Part shown: in pieces, positions 1 to 6,607 of the stretch | Layout: every line of letters starts with the position of its first letter | How positions within the stretch are numbered: position 1 is the first letter of the stretch | Assembly: GCA_005889285.1 (NCBI GenBank) | Contig: VBFF01000066.1 | Span: forward strand, 1-6,884 | Length of the DNA: 6,884 nucleotides | Direction of reading: 5' to 3' | DNA from: Chloroflexota bacterium | Lineage (GTDB): Bacteria; Chloroflexota; Dormibacteria; CF-121 | Program-made: the position numbers and the translations under genes | Notes under the pieces: model-generated | Databases searched by the model: none | Seen by the model: only the letters and a program-made list of their open reading frames with translations | Told to the model about the DNA's origin: nothing

Positions 1-986
1 GTGCCGCTGGTCGCCACGACCTGAACGCGGACATAGTGGCCGTTGCCGTCGCGCCCGCCGAAGGCCGACTTCGTTTCCAGGACAGCCTGCATCAGGCAGG
101 GAAGGGCCGGGTTGACGCCGACGATGATGGCGTCGAGCTCGCTCGCAACCGTCCGCAAGTTGGCGACGGTCGCCGGTCCCTTGGAGAGGACGTGCGCCAG
201 GCTTTGCGAGTTGCCGCTCAGGACGGTGTCGAGTTCCTGGGTGACGGCCGCGGTGTGATCGATTCCCGAACCGATCGAGTCCTCCACCTTGACCAGTGCG
301 CTCAGCACCAGGTCGGTGTCCGCGATCTGCCGGTCGATCGGCGCATTCTGCAAGTCGCGATCGAGCTGCTCGCTCGCGACGATCAAGGCGGCCAGGTCGT
401 CGGCTCGATTGTGCAGGACGCCGGTGGTGGTGGACACGTCGGCTGATGATTGTCCCAGTGCCTGGAAGGCGCCATTCATGGCGGCGCCGCGCCCGTCAGC
501 GGCCCGGCCGAGCTCGACGAAGATGGTCTTGAGATTCGCGCGCACGTCAGGCTGAAGTGAGTTCAAGACCTGGTCGAGGTCGGTCGACACCGTCGTGCGT
601 GAAAGCGGGATCAACGCCCCGTCGCCGAGCTGGCCCGTGGTGCCGCCCTGCAGGGACACGAACTTGGGGCCGAGCAGACCATGGGGCCGGATGGCGGCCG
701 TGGTGTCGGCGTGCAAGAGGCCGGCGAAGCGCGGCTCGACCGATACCCGGATCAACGAAAAACCATTGCGAGATTCCACGCGGTCGACGGACCCTATCCG
801 CGCGCCGTTGAGCTCGACCCAGGCGCCGGTGTTGATCTCACCGTAGGCGCCCGCCTGCACCTGCAGGTGCAGGCCCTGGTTCCAGGGGAGGGAGAAGGGA
901 AGGAAGACCACGACCGCGAAGGCCGCGGCCGCGGCGGTGACGAGCAACCCGACCAGCCGACGACCGCGGAGTCGCCGCGACCTCAT
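1..986 (-). CDS. Sixth MCE (MlaD-family) protein (3' end cut by window edge)
   Basis: The minus strand is open from ATG 986 to the left edge, 328 codons with no stop, so this gene is partial. ATG 986 forms an ATGA overlap with the preceding stop; no clear Shine-Dalgarno sequence is visible, so it probably depends on translational coupling. An Arg-rich tip (MRSRRLRGRR) precedes the anchor (about residues 11-30). The MCE domain (about 38-112) contains INTGAWVELNGARIGSV, GLLHADTTAAIRPHGLLGPKFVSL. The linker motif VSTDLDQVLNSLQPD spans 133-147, and the ADGRGAAMN module 163-171. The helical region follows. Near the edge come NPALPCLMQAV and GRDGNGHYVRVQVVATSG. The same pattern in the fourth protein lies about 15-30 residues from its end, so the true stop is probably just outside the window. 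MCE family membership is certain; tail structure is unknown. Confidence 0.93.
   Translation of the reverse strand, partial: MRSRRLRGRRLVGLLVTAAAAAFAVVVFLPFSLPWNQGLHLQVQAGAYGEINTGAWVELNGARIGSVDRVESRNGFSLIRVSVEPRFAGLLHADTTAAIRPHGLLGPKFVSLQGGTTGQLGDGALIPLSRTTVSTDLDQVLNSLQPDVRANLKTIFVELGRAADGRGAAMNGAFQALGQSSADVSTTTGVLHNRADDLAALIVASEQLDRDLQNAPIDRQIADTDLVLSALVKVEDSIGSGIDHTAAVTQELDTVLSGNSQSLAHVLSKGPATVANLRTVASELDAIIVGVNPALPCLMQAVLETKSAFGGRDGNGHYVRVQVVATSG
853..874. repeat. Perfect 22-base palindrome inside the sixth MCE gene
   Basis: The left arm gcctgcacctg (853-863) is followed directly by its exact reverse complement (864-874), with no loop; symmetry ends on both sides. It encodes part of GLHLQVQAGA just after the membrane anchor. 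It may be a by-product of alternating Leu/Val/Gln/His codons in a beta-strand; nothing else marks it as a binding site. Confidence 0.6.
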
Positions 987-2359
987 TGCGGAGGCCCAAA
1001 GAGCAGGATGCTCAACCAGTCGGGAAGAATGCCCAGCGGCGGGACCACTCCCGGCACCGACGGACACAGGGAGAGGCTCGGGCTCGGCGTGGGCAGCTTT
1101 GGTGAGGGCGGTGCCGGCACGCAGGGCGGGGTTGGAACCGCGGGTGCGGAAACCGTCGGACAGGGAAGCGGCGACAGCGTCGGTGTCGGCAGCTTTGGTG
1201 GCGACGGTGTGGGCAGGCACTTCGGCAGCGATGGCAGTGACGGCAGCGACGGCAACGCCGGTAGCGTCACGTTCTGTGGCGCCTGGCCCACGCCCGTTTG
1301 ACATTGCGGGTTGGGCTGCGCACTCACCTGGTCGCAGGCGGGGTTGACGACGTAATACTGCCGGAGCAAGTGTTGTCCCGCCGCATCCGTCTGGGACACG
1401 GCGCTGACGAGCTCCGGCTGCAGCACCCGGTTGTTGGTGTTGATCGCGCCGATGCTGCTGTGGGTATCAGCGGCAACGATGCTGAGCGTGCCGTTCAGCT
1501 CGGTCAGGAGCGGATCGAGCGTGACGACGGTAGTGTGGAAGTTCTGTTCGTTGCCCGCCAGGGTGGCATCGAAGTCGCCCATGACATTGCCCAGGTGGGT
1601 GAGTAGGGCGGCGAGCGCCTGGTCGTTTTGCGCCAGCGTGCCGGTGACGTCACCCATGCTGGCGACCAGGTCGCCGAGTTGCTGGTGGCTCTGCGCCAGC
1701 CGATCGCTGGTCACTCCGAGGTTGGCCACGATGCGGTCGAGATCGGGATCGTGCTGATGAAACGTACCCAAGGGCGCGACCGATTCCTGCGAGAGCCCAT
1801 TGAGCTGCGAGAGCAGGTCATTGATGGTTTGCTGTTGTCCCTGTAATCCGCCACCGGCCTGCTGGATAAGGGTTTGCAGCCGCGAGCGCGTCTCCGGATC
1901 CAGCGCGCTGAGGAACTGGTCGAAGTCCACCGGGCTCAGCGTATTGTCGCTCTGGATGCTGCCGCCGCTGTGCAGCTCGGCCCCGCCATCGCGCGGCGCG
2001 ATCTCGACATACTTCTGCGCCAGCAGTGTCGAGTAGCGGATGCGCGCCGTGCTGAATTGGTGCAGAGGCGCATACCGCGACGCGACCCGCATGGTGACCA
2101 CCGCCCGCGTTCCGGAAAGCTCGACGCCCGTCACCTGCCCAACGCTATGACCGGCGATGACGACGTCGGCTCCGCGGTTGACGCCGTTGGCATCGGTGAA
2201 GGCGGCCTTGACGGTGTAATCCTGCCCGGGCGGCAGCAGGCTCAGATTGAAGGGAAGACCGAAGCTGACGTTGATGGCGACGGCGACCAGGATCAGGATG
2301 AGCACGCTCGCCAGCGTCACCACACCGGCCCTGAACGGGTTGCTCTTCCGGTTGCCCAT
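983..2359 (-). CDS. Fifth MCE (MlaD-family) protein with Pro/Cys-rich C-terminal tail
   Basis: At 458 residues this is the longest MCE subunit here. I choose ATG 2359 over the TTG three bases upstream because GGAGG sits six bases before the ATG and only three before the TTG. The membrane anchor is about residues 13-34. The MCE domain (about 47-121) shows GADVVIAGHSVGQV, RYAPLHQFSTARIRYS and TLLAQKYVEI. The linker motif SPVDFDQFLSALDP spans 142-155. The GRG module seen in neighbours is replaced by LQGQQQTIN. A helical region runs to about 335 and ends in LLRQYYVVNPAC. From about 366 to 458 the protein becomes a Pro/Ser/Leu tail with cysteines at 381, 400, 413 and 432, and finishes with a short hydrophobic end, GILPDWLSILLFG. 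In mycobacterial mce operons the fifth MCE gene often encodes a lipoprotein; no lipobox is present here. Pro-rich tails are known on several actinobacterial Mce proteins; what this one does is unknown. Confidence 0.95.
   Translation of the reverse strand: MGNRKSNPFRAGVVTLASVLILILVAVAINVSFGLPFNLSLLPPGQDYTVKAAFTDANGVNRGADVVIAGHSVGQVTGVELSGTRAVVTMRVASRYAPLHQFSTARIRYSTLLAQKYVEIAPRDGGAELHSGGSIQSDNTLSPVDFDQFLSALDPETRSRLQTLIQQAGGGLQGQQQTINDLLSQLNGLSQESVAPLGTFHQHDPDLDRIVANLGVTSDRLAQSHQQLGDLVASMGDVTGTLAQNDQALAALLTHLGNVMGDFDATLAGNEQNFHTTVVTLDPLLTELNGTLSIVAADTHSSIGAINTNNRVLQPELVSAVSQTDAAGQHLLRQYYVVNPACDQVSAQPNPQCQTGVGQAPQNVTLPALPSLPSLPSLPKCLPTPSPPKLPTPTLSPLPCPTVSAPAVPTPPCVPAPPSPKLPTPSPSLSLCPSVPGVVPPLGILPDWLSILLFGPPQ
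1064..1219 (-). repeat. Duplicated 60-base unit encoding a Cys-bounded Pro-rich segment
   Basis: Two 60-base units, 1160-1219 and 1064-1123, lie 96 bases apart inside the fifth MCE gene and agree at roughly two thirds of positions, with a 13-base identical core (1188-1200 and 1092-1104). Each encodes 20 residues that begin and end with cysteine and fit C[LV]P.P..PKLPTP..S...C (residues 381-400 and 413-432). The shared frame, length and Cys positions indicate an internal duplication rather than chance low complexity. Confidence 0.8.
1224..1259 (-). repeat. Four 9-base tandem units encoding Leu-Pro-Ser/Ala repeats
   Basis: Four imperfect 9-base units (plus-strand form ggcagcgat / ggcagtgac / ggcagcgac / ggcaacgcc) encode LPALPSLPSLPSLP at the beginning of the Pro-rich tail of the fifth MCE protein. 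The units differ at few positions. Being three codons long, changes in copy number would keep the frame. Confidence 0.75.
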
Positions 2360-3381
2360 CAATGGCCTCCGCTGCAGGCGATGCGGGCCGGGTTGACGGA
2401 TTCGGTCCCGGCGAAGACGTAGGGATGGACGCGCAGCAGGTTGCCGTTGGCGTCGCGGTAGGATGTCGCGCTGCGCATCTCGGCGAGCGTTGCCACGATG
2501 TCGGCCATGCAGGGATCGAGGATCGCCAGCGAGGTGGCGGAATGGTTGGAGAGCTTCTCGAGGGCGTCGAGGACGGCCGGCATTTGCTTCAGCATCTGGT
2601 TGAGATCGCGTTCGTGGCCCTTCAGCCCCGCGGCCAGCGAGCCGAGGGCGCGATCCGCATAGACGAGCTCGGCCTTGAGCTGTGCCTCGTGCGCGGCCGT
2701 CAGGTCCAGCAGACTGGCGCCGTTGGCGATGTCGCGACGGAATGCCTGGTCCTCGGCCGCCATCATCTGCGCGATCCGGTCGAACTCGACGTCGAGGGCG
2801 CTGAGCTGCTGATCCTGTGCCGCGATCTTGCCGCTGACGGTCGACGTGTCCTGCAGGATGCCGGGCATCGCCTGGAGGAAGAGATTGAGGTCCGAGCCAC
2901 GGTCAGCGAGGGCGGTGCCACCTTGCCGCGTCAACGTCTGGATTCGCGCACGGGTCTGCGGATCGAAGAGGTCCATCACCTGGTCGAGGTCGACGGGGGA
3001 GGCTGTGTCCTGCAACGGCAGCGTACCGCCCGACGGAATCGCCGCGGCGCTCGCTGGCCCGGCGGTCAGCTCGACGAAGGGATTGCCCAGCAGACCCTTC
3101 GGCCGGATGGTGGCGCGGGTGCCGCGATGAAGGGGGGCGGCGCTGCCCTCGACCTCCAGCACCACCTGGGCTCCGCCCTGGCTGGGGCCGTTGTCGGGCG
3201 CGATGGCGACGGAGGAGACCCTGCCGACGCGCGCGCCGTTGATCACGACATCGTTCTGGGAGGTGAGTCCTTCGGCGCTAAGGAAGTAGGCGGTCACGGT
3301 GTAGGGATGATTGCCGAAGAGATTGCCCAGCAGCCCGGCCGCCAGCCCGCCGGCGGCAAGGAGCGCGAGCAGGAGCTTCAT
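2359..3381 (-). CDS. Fourth MCE (MlaD-family) protein
   Basis: A 340-residue MCE subunit. The start is ATG 3381, in an ATGA overlap with the preceding stop, with a modest purine-rich GGGGAA six bases upstream. An in-frame extension to 3558 exists but lies wholly inside the previous gene and has no membrane-anchor character, so it is not used. Only Met-Lys precede the hydrophobic anchor (about residues 3-22), the shortest N-terminus of the set. The MCE domain (about 27-106) contains NDVVINGARVGRV, an extra 5 or so residues before APLHRGTRATIRPK, and GLLGNPFVEL instead of the usual LLGEKYVEL. The linker motif SPVDLDQVMDLFDP spans 128-141, and ALADRGSDLN follows at 157-166. The helical region includes LKGHERDLNQMLKQMPAVLDALEKL. 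The C-terminus has DPCMADIV, GNLLRVHPYVF and a final Cys (C291 and C336), resembling the sixth protein's end. Confidence 0.95.
   Translation of the reverse strand: MKLLLALLAAGGLAAGLLGNLFGNHPYTVTAYFLSAEGLTSQNDVVINGARVGRVSSVAIAPDNGPSQGGAQVVLEVEGSAAPLHRGTRATIRPKGLLGNPFVELTAGPASAAAIPSGGTLPLQDTASPVDLDQVMDLFDPQTRARIQTLTRQGGTALADRGSDLNLFLQAMPGILQDTSTVSGKIAAQDQQLSALDVEFDRIAQMMAAEDQAFRRDIANGASLLDLTAAHEAQLKAELVYADRALGSLAAGLKGHERDLNQMLKQMPAVLDALEKLSNHSATSLAILDPCMADIVATLAEMRSATSYRDANGNLLRVHPYVFAGTESVNPARIACSGGH
2366..2370 (-). promoter_or_regulatory. Ribosome-binding site of the fifth MCE gene
   Basis: GGAGG on the minus strand, inside the end of the fourth MCE gene. It is six bases from ATG 2359 but only three from the alternative TTG at 2362, which decides the start in favour of the ATG. 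Confidence 0.7.
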
Positions 3382-4535
3382 CGGCCGTTCCCCAGTGTCT
3401 GCAGCAGCAGGTCGGTGAGGTCCTGGGGTGCCGTCGGTGTTCCGCCGCCGAGGCCACCGGGCAAGGCGCCGGATGTCTTGCTCAGCGATGGAGTCAGGCC
3501 GGTGATGCGCAGCGAGTGATAGCCGGTCGCGTCCTGCTGGGAGAAGGCCGAAATCCATTCCGCGGCGAGCGTGAGCGATTCCGCATCGCTGATGTTCAGC
3601 TGGTCATTCGGGTAACTGATCTGTCCCAGCAGGAGCTCGGGTAGCAGCTGGTCCACCTGCGGATTCGTCAGGCCCAGCGTGCGCCGTCCCGCGGCGATCG
3701 TGGCGGGGCTCTTTTGCAGCGAGCTCCGATCGGCCGAGGTCACACCGTTGAACGCCGCATCGAGCGAGCCGAAGACGGCGGCGCCGTTTCGCACCGTGCC
3801 GGCGAGCGCCTGGTCACGGGAGGCAATCCCACTCATGACGGTGTCCCCGCTGTCGACGAGGTGGCCGAGCTGGTCCTGCTCATCGGCCAGCGCCTGCATG
3901 ATGGTGTTGAGGTTCGTCAAAATCCGGTCGAGCTCCTGCTGCCGGCTTTCTCCGACGCGCGCCAGCGGCCTCAGGTTCGCCATGGTGGCGTCGAGCGGCG
4001 GCAGCGCGGCGCCGATGTCCTCCTGGCGGCCGTCCAGCGCGATCCCCAGTTGGCGGAACGATTCCGACATCGCCTTTCGGGTTGGCGCGTCCATGGCATT
4101 GAGGATGTCGTCGATCTCGATCGCCTGTCCTGTCTGGGCCTTTGGAATCAGGGCACCGCTCGCCAGGTAAGCCCGCGAGCTTCCCTGCTGACGGACGAGC
4201 TCGACGAATTTCTCGCCGAGCAAGGTCTTCGGCCGGATGACGGCGCGGGTGTCCTGCCGGAGCTGGATGCCGGGTTGCAGGGCCATCCGCACCAACGCGT
4301 CGCCACCGGCGGAGTCGGTGATCGACGTCACCGTGCCGACGTGGACGCCGCTGACCCGAACCTCCGCCTGGGGCACGAGCCCATTGGCACTGGTGAACTC
4401 CGCGCTGAGGGCGAACTCGTTGCTCCACGGTCCGCGCAGCCCCATGTTGAGCGCGATCAGGCTCAGTGCCCCCAGGCACACCGCGGCGAAGAGGAGCACC
4501 ATGGCGACGCTGACGATGGTGCGGCGTGGCCTCAC
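3378..4535 (-). CDS. Third MCE (MlaD-family) protein
   Basis: A 385-residue MCE subunit. I start it at GTG 4535, which forms a GTGA overlap with the previous stop and gives RPRRTIVSVAMVLL, a positively charged tip followed by the membrane anchor (about residues 7-29). The frame is open 19 codons further, to 4592, but that would overlap the previous gene and add a long Arg-rich leader, so I reject it. The MCE domain (about 42-114) shows AEVRVSGVHVGTV and LRQDTRAVIRPKTLLGEKFVEL. The linker motif is QAIEIDDILNAMD (137-149). The next module reads LDGRQED where the first, second and sixth proteins have GRG or DGRG. After the helical region comes GYHSLRITGLTP (338-349), then a Gly-rich spacer (LPGGLGGGTPTAP) and an amphipathic end, QDLTDLLLQTLGNGR. 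The only cysteine is C20, within the anchor; its context (AAVC) does not fit a lipobox, and no C-terminal Cys pair is present. Confidence 0.95.
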   Translation of the reverse strand: MRPRRTIVSVAMVLLFAAVCLGALSLIALNMGLRGPWSNEFALSAEFTSANGLVPQAEVRVSGVHVGTVTSITDSAGGDALVRMALQPGIQLRQDTRAVIRPKTLLGEKFVELVRQQGSSRAYLASGALIPKAQTGQAIEIDDILNAMDAPTRKAMSESFRQLGIALDGRQEDIGAALPPLDATMANLRPLARVGESRQQELDRILTNLNTIMQALADEQDQLGHLVDSGDTVMSGIASRDQALAGTVRNGAAVFGSLDAAFNGVTSADRSSLQKSPATIAAGRRTLGLTNPQVDQLLPELLLGQISYPNDQLNISDAESLTLAAEWISAFSQQDATGYHSLRITGLTPSLSKTSGALPGGLGGGTPTAPQDLTDLLLQTLGNGR

Positions 4536-5569
4536 GGCGCCCCCGGCCTGAAGCACTGGTCGGCGCAGTAGACGCGCCACATGTGCACCCAATCGTTCGG
4601 GTTGCTGCCTGGTTCATCGGGATGGCCGATGCCGCTCATCACCGACGCCAGCTCGCGAAACAGCTGCTGGATCCCGGGCGTGTCGTTCTGGACGACGCCA
4701 AACACCGTGGCGGCGCCGCCCAGGTAATGGTTGGCGTTGTCGATGGTGGCCGGCGCCTCGGCGAGTGCGCCGTGCAGCTGCTGGGCCGCGCCACCGCTGA
4801 GCGCCTGGTCGAGGATCGCCATCACCCGGTCTTGCTCGACGATCGTCCCCTTGAGGTTTTCTTCGCGCGAGGCAAGCGTCGCCATCACGTGGTCCCAGTC
4901 GGCGAGCATGGCCCTGAAGTCCGCATGCCACGCGGCCAGCGTCTCCATGACCTTGCGCAGGTCGGCGATCAGCGTGTCGAGATGGTCGGAATTGCTGGCC
5001 AGCGTGTGGGCCAGGGTCTTGAGGTCCAGGGCGAGCGACGACAGGTCGCCCGCGGCCGCATTCATGTCCTGGCCACGACCGGCGGTAGCCTGGCCCAGGG
5101 TGTTGATCACCATGTTCAGCTGGTCCCGAACCTGCGGATCGAGCGCGTTCAGCACCTCGTCGACTTCGACGGGTGCCAGGGTGTGATCCTGGTCGATGGT
5201 GCCGCCGTCCGCGATGCGGCCCTGGGCCGCGGTCCCGCGATTGATCTCCACATAGGTCTCACCGAGCAGGTTTTTCTGCCGAATCACGGCCCGGGCGTCG
5301 TGGAAGAGGGGTGTGAAGTCGCCGTGGAGCAGCATGCCCACCCTGGTCGCGCCGGCGATGGGGGCGAGCGACTCGATCTTGCCGACACGCAGCCCCGACA
5401 TCGTGACGTCATCGCCCGCCACCAGGTCGGCGCCGGTTTTGAAGATGGCGTTCACCCGGTAGCCTCCCAAGACGAATTCGCCGCCCATCTGCAGTGCCAG
5501 CGCGGCCACGGCGAGCAAGCCGATCAGCACGTAGGCGATGAACACCGGCAGGTTGGCGCGGCTCCTCAC
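4532..5569 (-). CDS. Second MCE (MlaD-family) protein
   Basis: A 345-residue substrate-binding/tunnel subunit of the MCE lipid importer, anchored in the membrane with most of the chain outside. The anchor spans about residues 8-28. The MCE domain covers about 36-110 and contains GDDVTMSGLRVGKI, then FTPLFHDARAVIRQKNLLGETYVEI. The linker motif APVEVDEVLNALDP (132-145) and the TAGRGQDMN module (162-170) follow, then a mostly helical stretch to about 310. The end carries WVHMWRVYCADQCF with a closely spaced Cys pair (C335, C339). The start is GTG at 5569, inside a GTGA overlap with the preceding stop; a GGAGG ribosome-binding site lies six bases upstream. There is no lipobox. The tail is short, with no Pro-rich or hydrophobic extension. 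Family assignment is certain; the cargo cannot be read from sequence. Confidence 0.96.
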   Translation of the reverse strand: MRSRANLPVFIAYVLIGLLAVAALALQMGGEFVLGGYRVNAIFKTGADLVAGDDVTMSGLRVGKIESLAPIAGATRVGMLLHGDFTPLFHDARAVIRQKNLLGETYVEINRGTAAQGRIADGGTIDQDHTLAPVEVDEVLNALDPQVRDQLNMVINTLGQATAGRGQDMNAAAGDLSSLALDLKTLAHTLASNSDHLDTLIADLRKVMETLAAWHADFRAMLADWDHVMATLASREENLKGTIVEQDRVMAILDQALSGGAAQQLHGALAEAPATIDNANHYLGGAATVFGVVQNDTPGIQQLFRELASVMSGIGHPDEPGSNPNDWVHMWRVYCADQCFRPGAP

Positions 5570-6607
5570 TTCGCGCCTCCGAGGAGCACGCCGACGACGG
5601 CATCAAAGGCATCCGGAACCTTGAGCAATCCACCCACGCTCCCCGCCGGCAGCTTGCAGGGCGCCACGCTACAGCCGCCGGTGACGACGCTGATGCGAGT
5701 GGCGTACCCCTGACCGTCCTGGGCCCCAAAGACGTCGGTGCTGTATTTCATGCCGGCGTCGAAGGTGGCGAGGTCACCCACGAGCAGGTCCGTGTTGCTG
5801 GCGAAATCGCCCGTGAGCCCGTTGAGGAGGTGGGTGGTGACGGGTGCCTGGCGCAAGATGTCGTTGAGCTGTGCCGCGGTGCCCGAGAGCGCGGTATCGC
5901 TTCGGCCGAGCGCCGCGTTGGTGGCTTGCAGGGTTGCCTTGATCTGCGCGTCCTGCTGCGCCAGGGAATGCAGCAGCGTTTCCGAGTTCTTGATCAGCTC
6001 CCCAAGTTGCTGCCGGCGGTCACTCCGGGCGAGCTCGGCGGTTACCTGGTCGAGCCCCTGGATGACCGTCTGCAGGTCCTGGTCGCGGGCCGATAGGGTC
6101 TGGGCGATCGCCGCGAGGTGGTCGAGGTCCTGCCGGCCGTAGTCGATGGTCTGATTGGTGTCGATACCTCGACCGGCCAGGCCGCCACCGAGGGCAACGA
6201 TGAGGGTGCGTAGCTTTTCACGAGTCGGCTGGTCGAGGCTGTTGACGACATCCTGGAGCTCGACCGAGCGCGCTACCTGTTGCTGCGGCAGCCGCGACCC
6301 GGAAGCCAACGCATCGGACGTCCCCGGGTCGAGCGCGACGTATTTTTCGCCCAGCAGGCTCTTCGGTCGCACCGTCACCCGCGCGTCGGCATGAAGCGGC
6401 GCATAGGCATCGCACCGTTCCCGCTTTGGCGCCCGCGATCAGCACATCACTTCCGGGGTAGAGGCCATCGGCCGAGTCGAGGGGAACGACCAGCCGGTAT
6501 TCGGTGATGCCGTTGACGACCCGGAAGGAGACGATGGCGAGGACCACGACGATGCCCAGGATGATGGCGACGCGAAACCTGGCGGCCCAGGCAAGAATGG
6601 CGCCCAC
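5566..6607 (-). pseudogene. First MCE (MlaD-family) protein, frameshifted by a small internal deletion
   Basis: It is the first of six MCE subunits. The 5' part reads from GTG at 6607, the only start available after an in-frame upstream stop. It encodes a membrane anchor (about residues 12-30) and the first half of an MCE domain, ending DVLIAGAKAGTV at residue 65 (codon 6415-6413). That frame then runs into non-homologous sequence and stops at 6218. The rest of the domain resumes in another frame at 6405 (YAPLHADARVTVRPKSLLGEKYVALDPG) and continues, open for over 270 codons, to TGA at 5568-5566. Most of the other five proteins have 19-20 residues between the equivalent Val and the 'PLH' position (the fourth has more). 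Here only 7 bases remain, so about 50-56 bases are missing. Beyond the break come VELQDVVNSLD, a GLAGRGID module, a long helical region, GYATRISVV, a CSVAPC pair and a hydrophobic C-terminus. Gene callers would give two pieces, 6607-6218 and 6378-5566; the GTG at 6378 is mid-domain and not a real start. A true mutation and an assembly error are both possible. Confidence 0.88.
5576..5580 (-). promoter_or_regulatory. Ribosome-binding site of the second MCE gene
   Basis: GGAGG on the minus strand within the last codons of the first MCE gene, six bases from GTG 5569. It supports the GTG as the genuine start. It also means the second gene could be translated even though the first gene is frameshifted, since the ribosome reading the restored frame is not strictly required. 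Confidence 0.65.

Noticed and set aside
1064..1259. Possible CRISPR-like or variable-number repeat array
   Set aside because: The units are in-frame codon repeats without spacers and encode a Pro/Ser/Leu tail; only two long and four short units exist.
681..1301. Plus-strand frame with a Gly/Asp-rich end that looks like a repetitive secreted protein
   Set aside because: It is the antisense reading of the Pro-rich tail of the fifth MCE gene and the start of the sixth; its repeats mirror the tail codons.
3382..3558. Upstream extension of the fourth MCE gene
   Set aside because: It lies inside the third gene, is Arg/Pro-rich without anchor character, and the ATGA overlap at 3381 gives a normal membrane-anchored start.
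4536..4592. Upstream extension of the third MCE gene
   Set aside because: It overlaps the end of the second gene; GTG 4535 sits in a GTGA junction and leaves a standard charged tip plus anchor.
3880..4617. Minus-strand frame of 245 codons rich in Arg and Gly
   Set aside because: It is an alternative frame across the third MCE gene with the composition typical of out-of-frame high-GC coding sequence.
2362..5713. Long plus-strand open frames, including 2362-3519 and 4526-5713
   Set aside because: They run antisense to well-supported MCE genes, cross gene junctions, and show no family features. Long antisense frames are expected opposite high-GC genes.
5566..6378. Reading 6378-5566 as a complete stand-alone gene
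   Set aside because: Its apparent GTG start lies in the middle of the MCE domain (VTVRPKSLLG) and it has no membrane anchor; it is the 3' part of the frameshifted gene.
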